Positions 10,549-22,223 are shown, counted from the first letter of the stretch. The stretch is DNA of 64,000 nucleotides from Karstenula rhodostoma CBS 690.94 (GCA_010093485.1 MU001495.1:2709765-2773764), one strand, 5' to 3'. Numbers and translations: made by a program. Notes: generated from the letters alone by a model not told the origin.

Positions 10549-13452
10549 ATGTCCAGCTCGTCATCAAGCCAGTCCGCTCACGGACAGGCCGAAGCGTCCT
10601 CGAGCCGCTCGCAAGCGAACAGACAGCCGACCCTCGACGACGAGCTCAATGACGACGAGGATGGTCTGCTAGATGAAGATCCGTTAGGAAACACATTACC
10701 CGAGCAGTACGAACTCCAACCCAGCGCTGCGCATTGGGAGAGGCTGACCTGGCTAGGCTATCCTTCAAGCGCAAGCAAAAGGCCGCCGCCTCCTCCGCCT
10801 TCGGGCTCCCGCGATTCCTCTCGTCGCCCCTCGGCGCCTCGAAAGACCGCGCCTCCCCGCTTCCACGCTCCCAGAACCCCCGCGCGCACCATCAACGATC
10901 GAGCTCAGGCGCAAGCGACTCCACCGAGCTGATCCTAAACTACCTCGATACGCATGCCGACGCCGGCGAACAGCTCCAGGACACCAAGGATGCCAACGGG
11001 CTCGACTGGTACGTCGAGGGCCCCGGTCGGCGCGTGGGCTATGATGACTTGACCGCCATTGATTGGATCTTCGAATATGCGAAGGAGCGGCAGCGGCTGC
11101 GATACCTCTACTCCAGCGCAACAGGCATTCTCGGCCATGTCAAGCAGATTGCCGATGCGAGCCAGATATGGATCATCTTGATCGCAACGGGAGTGCTCAG
11201 CGGCGGCATCGCAGCCTTCATCGATGTCGCGAGTGATTGGCTGGGTGATCTGAAAACGGGATACTGCAGCAATATTGACGGAGATGGGAGGTTTTATCTA
11301 AACAAGGGCTTCTGCTGCTGGGGGTATTCCGAGTACGCCAAGTGCCATGACTGGCACCCTTGGAGTGCGGCTATGGGCATCCGATCCGTGGGAGGGGGCT
11401 GGATTGTCGAATACATCTTCTTCGTATTGTTTTCAGTTAGTGTATTCCGATCGATTTGCCACGTCCCAGTCTAATCTTGAGCAGGTTCTATTTGCAGCTT
11501 GCGCGAGCCTTCTTGTCCGCGAGTTCTCCACGCACGCGAAACACAGCGGTATCGCAGAGATCAAGACAGTTCTGGGTGGCTTTGTTATACGGCGTTTTCT
11601 GGGCGTTTGGACCTTGGTTGTCAAGACTCTGGGACTGGTACGAAGTCTTCTTCCAGGGAAGCGTCTTTCGCTAATGGCTGCAGTGTCTCGCAGTTGCATC
11701 TGGCCTTTGGCTGGGCAAAGAGGGTCCGCTGGTTCACGTCGCCTGTTGTTCCGCAAACCTCTTCATGAAACTGTTTCCTAATGTAAATAATAATGAGGGT
11801 AAGCAGTCTATCTTCTCGAAATGACAAAGCTGATCATCAAAGCACGAAAACGAGAGGTGCTTTCTGCTGCCGCTGCAGCGGGCATATCAGTAGCTTTTGG
11901 TTCCCCCATTGGTGGAGTGTTGTTCAGTCTCGAGCAGCTGTCCTACTACTTTCCTGACAAGACCATGTGGCAGAGCTTCGTCTGCGCAATGGTCGCAGCC
12001 GTCACGCTGCAAGCGTTCAACCCCTTCAGAACCGGCAAGCTCGTCTTGTACCAGGTCACCTACCACAGCGGGTGGCACGACTTCGAGCTGGTCCCGTTCG
12101 CTCTACTCGGAATCCTCGGTGGTCTGTATGGAGGGCTGTTCACCAAGCTTAATATGCGGGTCGCCGAATGGCGGAAGCATCGATCGTATCTGAAGGGGCC
12201 TGTCACCGAGGTCGTCATTGTCGCTTTTGTGACAGCCATGGTAAACTACCCTATAAAATTCATGCGCGCCCAGGCCTCGGAGCTCGTATATTTCCTCTTC
12301 GCCGAATGCGTCGACCTAACCGACGATACGCTCGGCCTCTGCAAGGCAGGCAAAGCCAACACTGGCGTTGTAGCACTTCTTCTCATCTCCGCAGGTCTCG
12401 GTATCATCCTTGCGAGCTTTACATTCGGCCTTCAGATCCCCGCTGGCATCATCCTTCCCTCCATGGCTATCGGCGGCCTCTACGGTCGCGCTGTTGGCCT
12501 CACTGTTGAACAACTTCAGCAAGCGTTGCCCGATCTTTTCATCTTCAGCTCTTGCGAACCTGACGTCCCCTGCGTTACGCCTGGTACCTATGCCATCATT
12601 GGCGCTGCCTCTGCCCTTGGTGGTGTAACTCGCATGACCGTCTCGCTCGTAGTCATCATGTTTGAACTGACAGGCGCGCTCACCTACGTACTTCCCATTA
12701 TGATCGCCGTCATGATCAGCAAGTGGGTCGGAGACGCCATCTCCCCACGCGGGATCTACGAGTCCTGGATCCACTTCAACGGCTACCCGTTCCTCGACAA
12801 CCGCGATGACAACAGCTCATCTATCCCCGATGTGCCCGCCGCACAAGTTATGACCCGCATCGAAGACCTCACCGCCATCACCGCCACCGGACACACCGTC
12901 GCCTCTCTCCGCCAGCTGCTATCGCAGCACCGCTTCCGGGGCTTCCCTGTCATTGACAGTTCCGAGGACGCGCTTCTCTTGGGCTACATCTCTAGGACCG
13001 AACTCGCCTTCGCGCTCAAGTCTGCGCTGTCCGCACCTCGCAATCTCCCCCCTGACACCGAAGCCCATTTCTCCCACCAGCCGCTCTCGGACCCCACCGC
13101 CTCCCTAGATCTGCGGCCTTGGATGGACCAGACGCCCATCACGCTCAACGCGAAAGCGAGCTTCCAACTCACGGTTGCTATGTTCATGAAGTTGGGGCTG
13201 CGGTATGTCATTTTTACTGAAAGGGGTGCCTTAAAGGGCCTATTGACGAAGAAGGATTTGTGGTTCGTGCTGGATGGCGTGGAGGAAAAGGAGGGGTATG
13301 GAGAGGACGAGGTAGGGGGTGGGAGGGGCGTGGGGCGCGTGCAGCCCGAGGGCGCGGACGATGAGGGGAGGGGGTTGTTGGCGGCGGATGGGGAAGATGA
13401 TGGGGGTGGGGGGTTGGGTGGGAGGGAGGAGGTCAGGTCGGGGAGTGTCTAG
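10549..13452 (+). CDS. CLC-family chloride channel / Cl-/H+ antiporter with CBS domains
   Basis: Best model has five exons: 10549-10682, 10757-11435, 11485-11637, 11684-11798, 11843-13452, giving 896 aa. The last three introns (49, 46, 44 nt) are clear-cut. The first (74 nt, GTTAGG donor, CTGAC branch, CTAG acceptor) is inferred because the acidic N-terminal frame ([17 protein letters not shown]) and the channel frame differ. Family motifs: [13 protein letters not shown] (the GSGIPE region), GKEGPLVH with the gating glutamate, [12 protein letters not shown] (the GxFxP region) and [21 protein letters not shown]. About ten hydrophobic helices follow residue ~180. Two CBS-domain segments follow (around [14 protein letters not shown] and [16 protein letters not shown]). 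The glycine/acid-rich tail is low complexity. It resembles yeast Gef1, so Golgi/endosomal anion transport is likely. Confidence 0.92.
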
Positions 13453-13592
13453 TGTAGGAATATAATTTTTCCGTGAGTAGGTGGTGCGAGTGTGCAAGTT
13501 TTCAAGGGGTGCAGTTTACGCAGTCTGTTGTTCTCGGGTCGGCACCCTCGTTCCGAACACACGTCTAATCTATGCCGACTGGCGAAGCGCGT

Positions 13593-15295
13593 CTACATCT
13601 TCAGCCGCGAGTGGCATCGTCTTCTCGAGTCTGTAATAAGAACCTCCCACTTGACTTTCGAATCATACCCAGGCCTCGGGACCAGGCTGACGGCAATGTC
13701 CTCATTGGGCCGGAGAGTCACGTCCCACATGCTCACCTTGTTGGTGGTCAGCTATTTCCATATGTCGCCCACAGAATGCATGTCGAAGCGTAGGATTATT
13801 AGGGCAGTAAATGCAAAGGTCTCCGTGCTTGCAAAGTGTCGACCGGGGCATAATGTGGTCCCTCCACCGAATCCACGGGGAACCGAATTTGGGCGCTTTT
13901 CGTTTGGGAGGAATCGGCGATGATCAAATGAGTGGATATCTTTACCCCATGTTACAGCGTCCTAATGTTACGTGGTTGCTGAGATCATAATTGTTCCTCC
14001 CTTCTTGAGAAGATACTTTCAATCCAAGACATGGTCTTCTATAACTTGTCGAGTTGATATGCCAACGGAGTGCAGCCTAAGCACTTCCTGTAAGCTGGAG
14101 AGCAGGGTAGGACAGGACGTCTTGGCCTGCGTGAGGTCGAGGGTGACTGTCCTGCCAGATCTTCCTCCCTGCGTCTTGCTTGCAGTCTCGGAGAGTATCG
14201 TGCCAAGCTCTCTGCGACAATCCTCAAGTGCACTCGGGCTTGAGTAGAGATGGTAGACCTGCCAGAAATATGTCGGCGAAGTGTTAATTAGTATTGCAAT
14301 CGCGCCAGCTATTTCAAACCTCGCGATGTCTTCCACGGAAATCTTGTGCGACATGCTATGCGCATAGCGAGCTTTGATGAGGGCTGAGCCCCCTTCATGG
14401 CCACCTTCCTTAAAGTATCCACAAATCTCTTCGTCATGAATTCTCGTGCGTTGAAGCTATCCCGCACGAATGATCGTGGAAGTCCCATAAGGAGACCCAT
14501 AACGCCTTCTTGGAATTGCCTGAGAATGAGCAGCAAACGCTCCTGTGCATCTTTTCTGTTCAACGAGCTGACCAAAATGCTTCGAATATGGCGGGATCTC
14601 GGAAGGGGTTTTGGTCTCCGTAGACGGAGTCCGTCGTCGCAAGTGTTACTTCTCGCTTGACGAAGTCAAAAAGTTCTGACGACCTCCGCCGATTGTATGC
14701 GCTCGAGAGACGAAGTAATCGTTCCCGCCATCACCTGGTTCATTGCGTTGAGGCCTGGACCAGGGAACAACGGTGGGTGTATGGCTTTGTAGTGTGTGAT
14801 AGAGTATCCCTAGAACCCCTCATCGCCGGTGGCGTTGGTGTTGAGGATATCATTCGCCGTCTGGCTCGACCCGCAAACGTTCATTGCCAGTTTCGCCTGC
14901 AATGGAGGGAAGGCTAGTGTCTTGTATTGCCGTTGGACTGCTGGGATGAGGGACGTTGCATTGATAACATAGAGCCTGGCTCCTGGAAGTCGAATCGTAC
15001 AAGCCGGTAGTTTGTATCGTCCCCTGCAGTATCTCCTTAGTCAATTATATACGTATATACACTCTCTTGAAGGTCTAATGTATGTTCAGGAAGGTTCTAC
15101 CCACCACAGTGCGGCGTAGTATCTACTCTTCTTCCTCGAAAGATCGATCATGGGTCCGACGAATGGTACCGAGGCTGGCACAGGTGGAGGCTCTCTCGCG
15201 TCCTGGGTGAGGTGCAGGAGCAAATGTAAGCCTCCATAGATGACAGTGGTAATAGTGGAGATGGCCATTAACCCTGCGGATATAGAAGATGACAT
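13593..15295 (-). pseudogene. Cytochrome P450 pseudogene (stops and frameshifts)
   Basis: All landmarks of a P450 can be read in order but not in one frame. They are an N-terminal anchor (MSSSISAGLMAISTITTVIYG, 15295 downward) followed by PPPVPASVPFVGP, an I-helix region (EIAGAIAILINTSP, near 14290), the K-helix ExxR (LQEVLRLHSVG, near 14080) and the haem-binding loop FGGGTTLCPGRHFA (near 13840-13875). The reading frame shifts at about 14,680, 14,580 and 14,370. In-frame stops occur at 14019-14021 (TGA), 13968-13970 (TAA), 13962-13964 (TAG) and 13752-13754 (TAG), on the minus strand. The TAA and two TAG codons are what CAA and CAG become after CpA-to-TpA mutation, so RIP is the likely cause. 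The motif set resembles fungal CYP7/CYP8-like P450s; the family is inferred. Confidence 0.85.
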
Positions 15296-15898
15296 GGTTA
15301 AGATTTATGAAGTGCAGTAGTGCCAGAGTTAGACAATGGGCAGGAGGAATGGAAAATACGGAGAGGAAGGCACGGAAAGGCAAGTCTCGATTTCGGACCG
15401 TGCCACACTTCCGTGAGGCGTAACTCTGCGTGCTAACGTGCCTCGTAGGATGTTGTATACGATTTTGTTGGATTCTGAAGACATGGTTGCTGGGTGTAAA
15501 GTTGCGCTCGTTGAATGGCCAATTGGATAGTGCATTCATTTACCCGCGCAGGGCTAGCATGCATGCCTTCGATGATTTTGCACAAAAAGAAAAATTCTAG
15601 GACACTTCTGGACGCAGATCTTGGGAGTTTTTTGAAGATGCAGTTGGGGGCGGAGGCTCCGAAAGCGGAGGCTGCCCCGCAACCGTACACCAGCCGGCTA
15701 CCCCACATGAGGTCCACAATTAGATGGCTTACTAGAAACCGTTAAGCCGGTAGCATACTTCGACACAGAAACACAGATTTCGCCCTGCACGGTAATCTTG
15801 CAGCTAAAATACCAACAGCTGGTGTCGGAACAAACAATACACACCCAACTCAGACGGCACAAAAAATATCACCTGCGTCTTTCCCCCTTTCATCAACA
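15296..15898. other. Shared upstream region of P450 relic and glyoxalase gene
   Basis: The two genes diverge from this region, so it should carry both promoters. Short open frames on either strand are not supported. Pyrimidine-rich sequence precedes the glyoxalase start. Confidence 0.5.
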
Positions 15899-16573
15899 AT
15901 GTCACACCCCAACCCCAACTTCCCACCTGGTCCCTACCCGGAAGGCCAGCACATCCTCCCACCCCCGCGTCCCGCATCACCCTCCACAGCCAACTACCGC
16001 CTCAACCACCTCATGCTGCGCATCAAAGACCCAGAAGCGTCCCTCCGCTTCTATAACGACTGTCTCGGCCTCCACACCGTATTCATCTTCAACGCAGGCC
16101 CCTGGACAATATACTACCTTGGGCCGCGGGACACCAGCATCGCCACACTAGGCACTTCCAAAGGCCTGCTCGAGCTGTACCACATTCCTGCTGATAAGGA
16201 TCTAGAGTATACGAGTGGGAATGCGTATGGAAGAGCCGGCGCGGGAGTGGGATTTGGACATGTGGGGTTCACGGTGCCGGATGTGCAGGAGGCGTTGGAG
16301 AGGGTGAAGGAGTTTGGGTTTGAGGTTATTAAGCCGTTAGGAGAGGATGGGGAGGGAGGGATGGGGCTACCGGAGAGGGTTGTGAAAGGTGAGATGGGGA
16401 GTGTGAGTGAGGGGTATAAACATGTTTTTCGACAGTTGGCTTTTGTGAGAGATCCTGATGTGAGTGCTTGTCTAAAGATAATTGGTTGAGTGAGTGGGGA
16501 TGATAACTGACGCCGATAGGGGTATTGGATAGAGATTGTGCCAGAGGTTGTGAAAAATCCGGGGGAGGGGTGA
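15899..16573 (+). CDS. Lactoylglutathione lyase (glyoxalase I)
   Basis: Two exons (15899-16459 and 16520-16573) encode 204 aa. The enzyme isomerises the methylglyoxal-glutathione hemithioacetal to S-lactoylglutathione in the cytosol. Metal ligands of the family can be placed: His37 (LNHLMLRIKD), Glu92 (LLELYH), His121 (GFGHVGFTV) and Glu192 (GYWIEIV). The substrate-region text GPWTIYYLG is also present. The 60-nt intron (GTGAGT...GATAG) separates the fourth ligand from the rest. Reading through it would replace the catalytic GYWIEIVPE end with a short nonsense tail, so splicing is required for activity. The proline-rich first 30 residues are longer than in single-domain bacterial enzymes. The gene stands alone. 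Confidence 0.95.
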
Positions 16574-17089
16574 ATAGAGATTCTGATACTGGTGCAATGG
16601 ACTGGATTTCAAGTTGGATCCTTCGATGCAGTTGTTGGTCATAGAAGAATGGAATAGAAATCCGATGCCGACATAACACGAAGAAAGTATAGAAGCTCAT
16701 GCAACTACTGTTTGACTTTCAGCTTTTCTACAGAAGTGGTTTCGGAATATGTAACGTTTTTTAGCATATAGATTAGTTCTGAGCGTTTACAGCTATCTTT
16801 CTAGTACACAGACTTAGACACACATAGGTACACACCTATACACATACACACATCAGGAGGGAAATAATGACAAAAAGATCGAGTTATCGAGTGTGTAGAC
16901 AAAAATGTTGACAAAAAGGTGCTTCCCCTAGCTAACAGCTCAAAAATATACACACATATATACATTAGAGCTCGCGGTACTTCCTCTCGATGCAGACCTT
17001 CTCCTTCATAACGCTGGAAACTCTTTCAGGTGCATAATATCAACAGCATTGTACCCCTCTGTCTCATCCGTCTCGCCTTCAAACCATTC
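16574..17089. other. Intergenic with an imperfect CA-rich simple repeat
   Basis: Convergent gene ends flank this gap. Around 16800-16860 there is an imperfect CACA/ACAC tract. Nothing else was recognised. Confidence 0.55.
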
Positions 17090-18958
17090 TCAATCTGCCT
17101 CGAGTTGGCGGGATTCTTTGGTGGCTTCCTCGTACTCAGTCTGAGCCGCGGTGTGTTCGACCGATGAGTTAATGAGGGTGGTGAGTTTCATGTCAAGGTT
17201 TGGTTTCGCCTTGTCCGAACGCTGTTGTGCTTCCGCTTTCATCTTTTCTCTGATCGGTTTATGAGTAGGTGGCAGCGATGTAGAGGAATCTCCATGAACA
17301 GCTGAATGACCTTGGGCTTGGATTAGGTCATGGCTAGTTTGGCCAAGTATAGTATGATTAGTACGGTTGCCACTCGTATCAACTTGGAGGGCTAATACCA
17401 GCTGCGTTGATGTAGCTTGTTTGGAAATTTTCGGAAACAGCCCATACGCCTTCCGTTCTTTCTTGGTAGCATGACGTGGGATCTTCCTCCAGATCTTCTC
17501 TAACTCCCTCACAAATGTATTTTTTACGGGTATGGTAGGTCTTGAGAATCCGAAAACATTTTTGTGGGCTGCGAGCATGAAGTAATATTTGGCCAGGGCA
17601 AAGATCTGCTGATCATCTCCTTCGGCGTAGAGGAAAGGATAAACGTAATCGATCATGGTGCTTGTTCTCCTGTCAAGTGGGACTTTCTTCGCCCTAACGG
17701 TGGTCCTAATGCGGATGGAGTGATCGGGACTAATAATCGGGTTCTCCATGCTGGCCTTCTCCAGATACACCCAGGCAAGCCCACCTTGCACTTTCAGCTC
17801 TGTACCATCTATGCACCTGCCAATGTACAACCTGATGGGTTCATCCCCATATCTTTCTACTTGATTTTCGAATGTAACATCTTTTAGGATGAGACAGTGA
17901 CGTACAGCGGGTAGCTTGTCGTTCAAGAAAGAAAGCGCTTCTGGTCCCACATGAGGTGAATCAGCAGCTTGATTAGCTACGTTCCTCTGCATCAGATCAC
18001 TTCTTAGCATTTTAGGGACACCGGGTGCCATGTGAACCGAAGTCAGCATAACATTGGGCGACTCTGGCTGTTTCAGAGGTAAAGACTGTTGGGCCTGAGC
18101 GGGACCTCTTTCTTGCGTTGAGCCTCGAGTACGAACAGGTAAGTGCGTCAGCTCAGAAGAGACTAGTTTTAAGGTCCCAAGGCCTAGAGCGTCATCAGGC
18201 TTCTTGTCCGTATCCCTTTTCTTCTTCTGTGCGAACGTCTCCAGATCTCGAAATGTTGTTGTTGTTTTTCTCGGTCTAAGCAACGCGCTTTTCAGATTGT
18301 CTACCCGAAAAGTGGCGAAATATTTCAATTCGTAATCCTTGGCTATGTTTTCGTATGCAGCCCATTGTAAACAATAATATTGGACAAGCGCAACAGTTTC
18401 CGGCCTTGGAGATCTTATTTTGGGCGCAGAGAGAAAGTATGGATCCCATCCAAAAGCTCCAAAGTCCCCATGGAAACTATTTGGAGGTCTCAATTGCCCA
18501 TTCTGGTCTATAAGCTCTCTTTGGGGCATGTTCCAGAGTGTACTTATGCCATTGTCATTAACCTGGATTGGCTGACGATAAGTTTCGGAACCGAGTTGAT
18601 TCTTCGTCTCAAGGTGCCCAAATGATAGAGCCACTCCTCTTGGTGAGCCCATGTACCTCACAAATGAGTAAGTAGTACGTGGTGGAAGTTTCTCTAAGAC
18701 ACCGAGTAGACCAAATTCTTTCAGTTGATGATAAATTCTTCTTAACTTCACTCTGCTTTGGGTTCGGACTTTGGCAGCGAGAGGGTTCCGAGGGTCATTG
18801 CTTCCCAACAACCGCGAACTGTGGTAACTGGTTAGACTGGCGAAAAGAAAACTCCTTCGCATCGCCGAAAGAAAGTACTCACCTATGCATAATCGATGGG
18901 ACAACAGTGCTGTATCTAACGTTTTGTAAAATCTCTCTCGAATTTGGTGCAAAAACAA
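17090..18958 (-). CDS. Hypothetical protein, 622 aa, unrecognised family
   Basis: One long open frame with protein-like composition; I do not recognise the family. The first 60 residues include SAMRRSFLFASLTSYHSSRLL, which could be a mitochondrial-type presequence if translation starts at the second methionine (about residue 33). Residues 60-220 look globular (LRRIYHQLKEFGLLGVL; FHGDFGAFGWDPYFL). Residues 235-330 are polar and disordered. Residues 350-500 look globular again (RLYIGRCIDGTELKVQGG; FALAKYYFMLAAHKNVFGF). The C-terminal 60 residues form charged helix, possibly coiled coil. A GTGAGT...CGCCAG pair near 18830-18880 might be an intron but is not needed for the frame. It is the last conventional gene before the promoter-like array. 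Confidence 0.6.
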   Translation of the reverse strand: MFLHQIRERFYKTLDTALLSHRLCIGEYFLSAMRRSFLFASLTSYHSSRLLGSNDPRNPLAAKVRTQSRVKLRRIYHQLKEFGLLGVLEKLPPRTTYSFVRYMGSPRGVALSFGHLETKNQLGSETYRQPIQVNDNGISTLWNMPQRELIDQNGQLRPPNSFHGDFGAFGWDPYFLSAPKIRSPRPETVALVQYYCLQWAAYENIAKDYELKYFATFRVDNLKSALLRPRKTTTTFRDLETFAQKKKRDTDKKPDDALGLGTLKLVSSELTHLPVRTRGSTQERGPAQAQQSLPLKQPESPNVMLTSVHMAPGVPKMLRSDLMQRNVANQAADSPHVGPEALSFLNDKLPAVRHCLILKDVTFENQVERYGDEPIRLYIGRCIDGTELKVQGGLAWVYLEKASMENPIISPDHSIRIRTTVRAKKVPLDRRTSTMIDYVYPFLYAEGDDQQIFALAKYYFMLAAHKNVFGFSRPTIPVKNTFVRELEKIWRKIPRHATKKERKAYGLFPKISKQATSTQLVLALQVDTSGNRTNHTILGQTSHDLIQAQGHSAVHGDSSTSLPPTHKPIREKMKAEAQQRSDKAKPNLDMKLTTLINSSVEHTAAQTEYEEATKESRQLEAD

Positions 18959-19704
18959 TAACTGGTATAGCCCGACGTCTATTTATACGACTCTTGTCGA
19001 TGGTGTGCTCGAGACAATGGAGCGTGACCGAGACTTAGCCTCGTGCTTCACCTCCACAAACACAACTATCGTCCACACGCCATCATTGAGATCTTCAATA
19101 TTCTTCTAAGAGCCTCCCACTTCGCTGTTAAATCTGGCCAGAAGTTGCTGTACCTTCCATAACCGTCAGACGAACCAAATGATAAGACTGACACAGCGCA
19201 ATCAACTAGTTTCAATAAACATATGGAGTCCATCCGAAAGTACAAACGTCACCGCCTGTGGACAAGATATCTCTTTTCACCGTCTACGCTTAACAACCCT
19301 CCGTTCAAAACTCATGGTAGTTTGCAATGGCGGAACCAGACGGGCTTCTAAATATGGACTCTGTCAGGCGGTAGGTAAGTAGGGGTCTGAGTGAGGACAC
19401 ATCAGACAACCACGTCGACAGACATGTGCTGTCCATCTTATTTGTAGACATGAAGCAATGATCATGCCTGCGGAACACCTAGCGCGTCCAATATTGACAC
19501 CGAATCTACAAAACCTCCCGTCAGGAGTTTGTTGCGCTTAGTAACCTGGGAGCCGGCTGCGTAGAGGAGCGGCGCGATGCTTGATTTTCGGGCGGTATGA
19601 AGAGAGCTCACTAAGAGACTCAGCTAAGCTGCAATGCTTCCAGAATTTTTGGGCAGGACTTGGCGCACATTCATTGACCACAAAAACATGTTGACACAAA
19701 CAGC
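18959..19704. other. Intergenic between orphan gene and repeat array
   Basis: No gene or RNA recognised. It includes the promoter side of the 622-aa gene. Faint similarity to the array blocks fades out here, so the array edge is not sharp. Confidence 0.5.
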
Positions 19705-19989
19705 AGTTTGGACAGACTAACTCCATATGAGATCTTTTGGTATGTTTTCAGAAGCGGAAGCCAATTAACAGCGCGTACAAATCAAAGACAAGAACGCAGA
19801 AGAGGAACATATTCGTGCGTTTCTTGTGTATGGCGCAGAGGACGAGGACGGGATCATCAGGCGGGAATATCATGGGCTCTATCAGTCTTAAAACGATGAG
19901 CGCTCTCGTCAATTCTCATCTCGAGCCTCCATCTTTGGACTACTACATGTTCACGTCCAGCCAGCTCATGGAGGCATTGCCTAATAGTT

Positions 19990-20098
19990 TCACCACAAGC
20001 AGCCGGTACATCAACACCATTTGTACACAGTTTTAGTGGTAAAACCAACAGTTGTGAAATTTCAAAGCTCAAAGAAGAACTACAGCGGTACGTATATG
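19990..20098 (-). promoter_or_regulatory. Array unit 15 (divergent)
   Basis: CATATACGTAC at about 20088-20098, ATTTCACAACTG, CCACTAAAACTG, and GTACCGGCTGCTTGTGG. The upstream element GTTGGTGATGATGATAAC is well kept. A still weaker copy of the downstream blocks is visible at 19705-19760. Confidence 0.5.
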
Positions 20099-20272
20099 TA
20101 TTCTGCTCGTGGTGTGGTTGGATGGATGTTATCATCATCACCAACATCAACAATTCAGGAGCACTCAATCTTTTAATACTACCACCGCCAGTCTAACTGG
20201 CCATGTTGTTGCCCAAGCTTCGATTTTGGACGACCACCACCCGTCCGTCCATCCATTCGCAGCTTTTGAAAG

Positions 20273-20389
20273 CCTTTTAGACAAAGCATGCCCTCATGGT
20301 CCGCTTTGGTGTCATCTTTGAGTGCAGAAGGCTCAAAGTACAAAGCGTAAAGAACGTAGTCTGAGCGGATCGGTGGCGGAATATATACG
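20273..20389 (-). promoter_or_regulatory. Array unit 14
   Basis: GTATATATT at about 20380-20389, a pyrimidine-rich stretch, GAGCCTTCTGCACTCAAAG and CATGCTTTGTCTAAAAGG. The upstream element GATGGTGGTAATGATGATTC is present. Confidence 0.65.
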
Positions 20390-20629
20390 TTCCCATGCCC
20401 GTCGTGTCAGTGTTGAGTGGAATCATCATTACCACCATCGACGTTTGAGAAAAACCCGAAGCCCGCTCACTAACCAGCATTGAATTGTTTCAATGTCAGG
20501 AGCGAGCGTCCTACTTTTCTCTCTAAACAACACCTTTAGATATTCCGCCAGCCCACACCTATGGTCAGTGTATTGTTGTTATAAGGCCAACCCATGCGAC
20601 CGCCCGCACATGAAACACTTGCGTTGCAA

Positions 20630-20770
20630 ATTTCAGACAACCACCCCGCCAGCTCGTACTTCAACATTGCGTTGGCGTTTAGTGGCCGAGACCTTGCAGT
20701 GAAGCTTACATATCTCCTCCCTTCTCAGCCGGCGTAGTTTCTACCTCCTTCACAGTCAATCAGTTTATAA
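20630..20770 (-). promoter_or_regulatory. Array unit 13 (divergent)
   Basis: TTATAAACTG at 20761-20770, GCTTCACTGCAAGG, CACTAAACGC, and GAGCTGGCGGGGTGGTTGTC followed by TGAAAT. The element GATGATGGTGGTAGTGATTA lies about 15-30 nt upstream of the box. Confidence 0.5.
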
Positions 20771-21067
20771 CGCCGTAATCACTACCACCATCATCAATGC
20801 GTACCATTAACAAAGAGGCTTCGCTAAATCCTTCCCATGCCCTGCTCAACCAAACTTCAGTCTGTCGCTCGTGCAGCAAAGGTGTTTTAGAGAAAGAGGG
20901 AAGAGGGAAGAGCGAACAATACATATAGAGATGTGTTCCACCGAGTTCCTTTACTGTGTTTTGCCGCTGCTTGCCCGAGCGCGTGAAGTATCAAATTTGG
21001 TAGAGATGTGTTACGGCCTTTTGATGAACGCCACCCGCGGTTCCGCTCATGGGCTGTACAGTTCCCG

Positions 21068-21179
21068 TCTTTGGACAACAGGCGGCACATTCGAACTTCA
21101 CTTTGGATTTTTTTAATAGCCCAAGCGAGGGTCGTGAAGTGTGCAGACTTCATCTCGATAATAGAGGCAGTATTTATGG
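21068..21179 (-). promoter_or_regulatory. Array unit 12
   Basis: CATAAATAC at about 21170-21179, CACACTTCACG 26 nt later, CTTGGGCTATTAAAAAAATC, then AATGTGCCGCCTGTTGTC and CAAAG. Confidence 0.65.
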
Positions 21180-21354
21180 ATACTGGGTGGTTATAACACG
21201 TTTACCATTAATAGTCGGAAAACTCGCAAATCCACTCACTAGCAACATCCAACTCTGTAAACTCTGTCGAACAATCCACCCTCTTCCATCTACTGCGCAT
21301 TGTTCGGATTTTTAGATAACCTACTAGCTACCCCATGTTCAGTCACGGTGCAAG

Positions 21355-21465
21355 CTTTTAGACGAACTCAATCACATGGTCTGGCATTAATCGGGCTTTC
21401 AGCAAGTCAGAAGCAAGAAGCTTGCAGTGTGGAACCCCTCCTCTTGGTCGGTGGTGTTGATACGT
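21355..21465 (-). promoter_or_regulatory. Array unit 11 (TATA degenerate)
   Basis: CCACACTGCAAG, GCTTCTGACTTGCTGAAAGC and CATGTGATTGAGTTCGTC plus TAAAAGC are recognisable. The TATA position reads ACGTATCAAC. Confidence 0.55.
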
Positions 21466-21635
21466 TTTTTAGGGTTTAGCGAAGAGAGTTGATGATTCAA
21501 ACCACCATCGCTGATAACTAAGAAATACCTAAGCCCACCTAGGTTGCTTTGTAATATACTCCGCCACTCCGCCTACACATGGGGCAGCTGGATTGGATAG
21601 CACACCAGTTCCCCCATCTTACAAAGGAGGTGCAC

Positions 21636-21749
21636 CTTCTAGACAAGCCCGATCCACGTGTTCTTCTAGTGTGTGTGTTTTGGTAAGGCAGAAGCCTGGA
21701 CATGTGAAGTGTGAACATCTCAGAGCGAAGACAGGGTCAGTATTTATAC
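21636..21749 (-). promoter_or_regulatory. Array unit 10
   Basis: TATAAATAC at 21740-21749, CACACTTCACA 26 nt later, GGCTTCTGCC, ACCAAAAC, GTGGATCGGGCTTGTC and TAGAAGG. An open frame (21619-21885) crosses this unit but is not shared by the others. Confidence 0.7.
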
Positions 21750-21903
21750 AATTTTCAGGGTTCAAAATAGAGGTGTGATAATAACGAGAAAGGGCTGAGA
21801 CGATCTCAGACATCGTACCATGCCTGCTCGTCCACATACTCCGTACATGCTGTGATTTTATAGACAGCCTCCTCGGTCGGCACATAAAACGAGCCGATCA
21901 CCA

Positions 21904-22020
21904 TTTTTAGACAAGATAGCTTCCATGTGGTGGATTTCTGTTGCTTTTAGCCAGGCAGAAGCCTTGGCGGATGTGTGAAGTGTAAATCATGTAGACTGAG
22001 AAAAAACGAGCTATTTACAC
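21904..22020 (-). promoter_or_regulatory. Array unit 9
   Basis: TGTAAATAG at 22011-22020, TACACTTCACA about 26 nt later, a perfect GGCTTCTGCCTGGCTAAAAG block and CTTGTCTAAAAA at 21904-21914. The upstream element GCGATGATAATCGGCAT is present. Confidence 0.7.
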
Positions 22021-22223
22021 CCTCTTATCTACATAGCGAGCGTGACTGTGATGCCGATTATCATCGCGATTGTCTTTCAGTCATAAATTCCCCCGGTCTT
22101 ACACGCTCATGGGTACAGCTCTTAGATCTTTCGAACAAATCTCCACCAGCGCCGGCATCAAGTTGTCATGGCGCAAATCTTGGACCGCCACCCACCCGCA
22201 CATAAGCGAATTCTCCCACAGGT

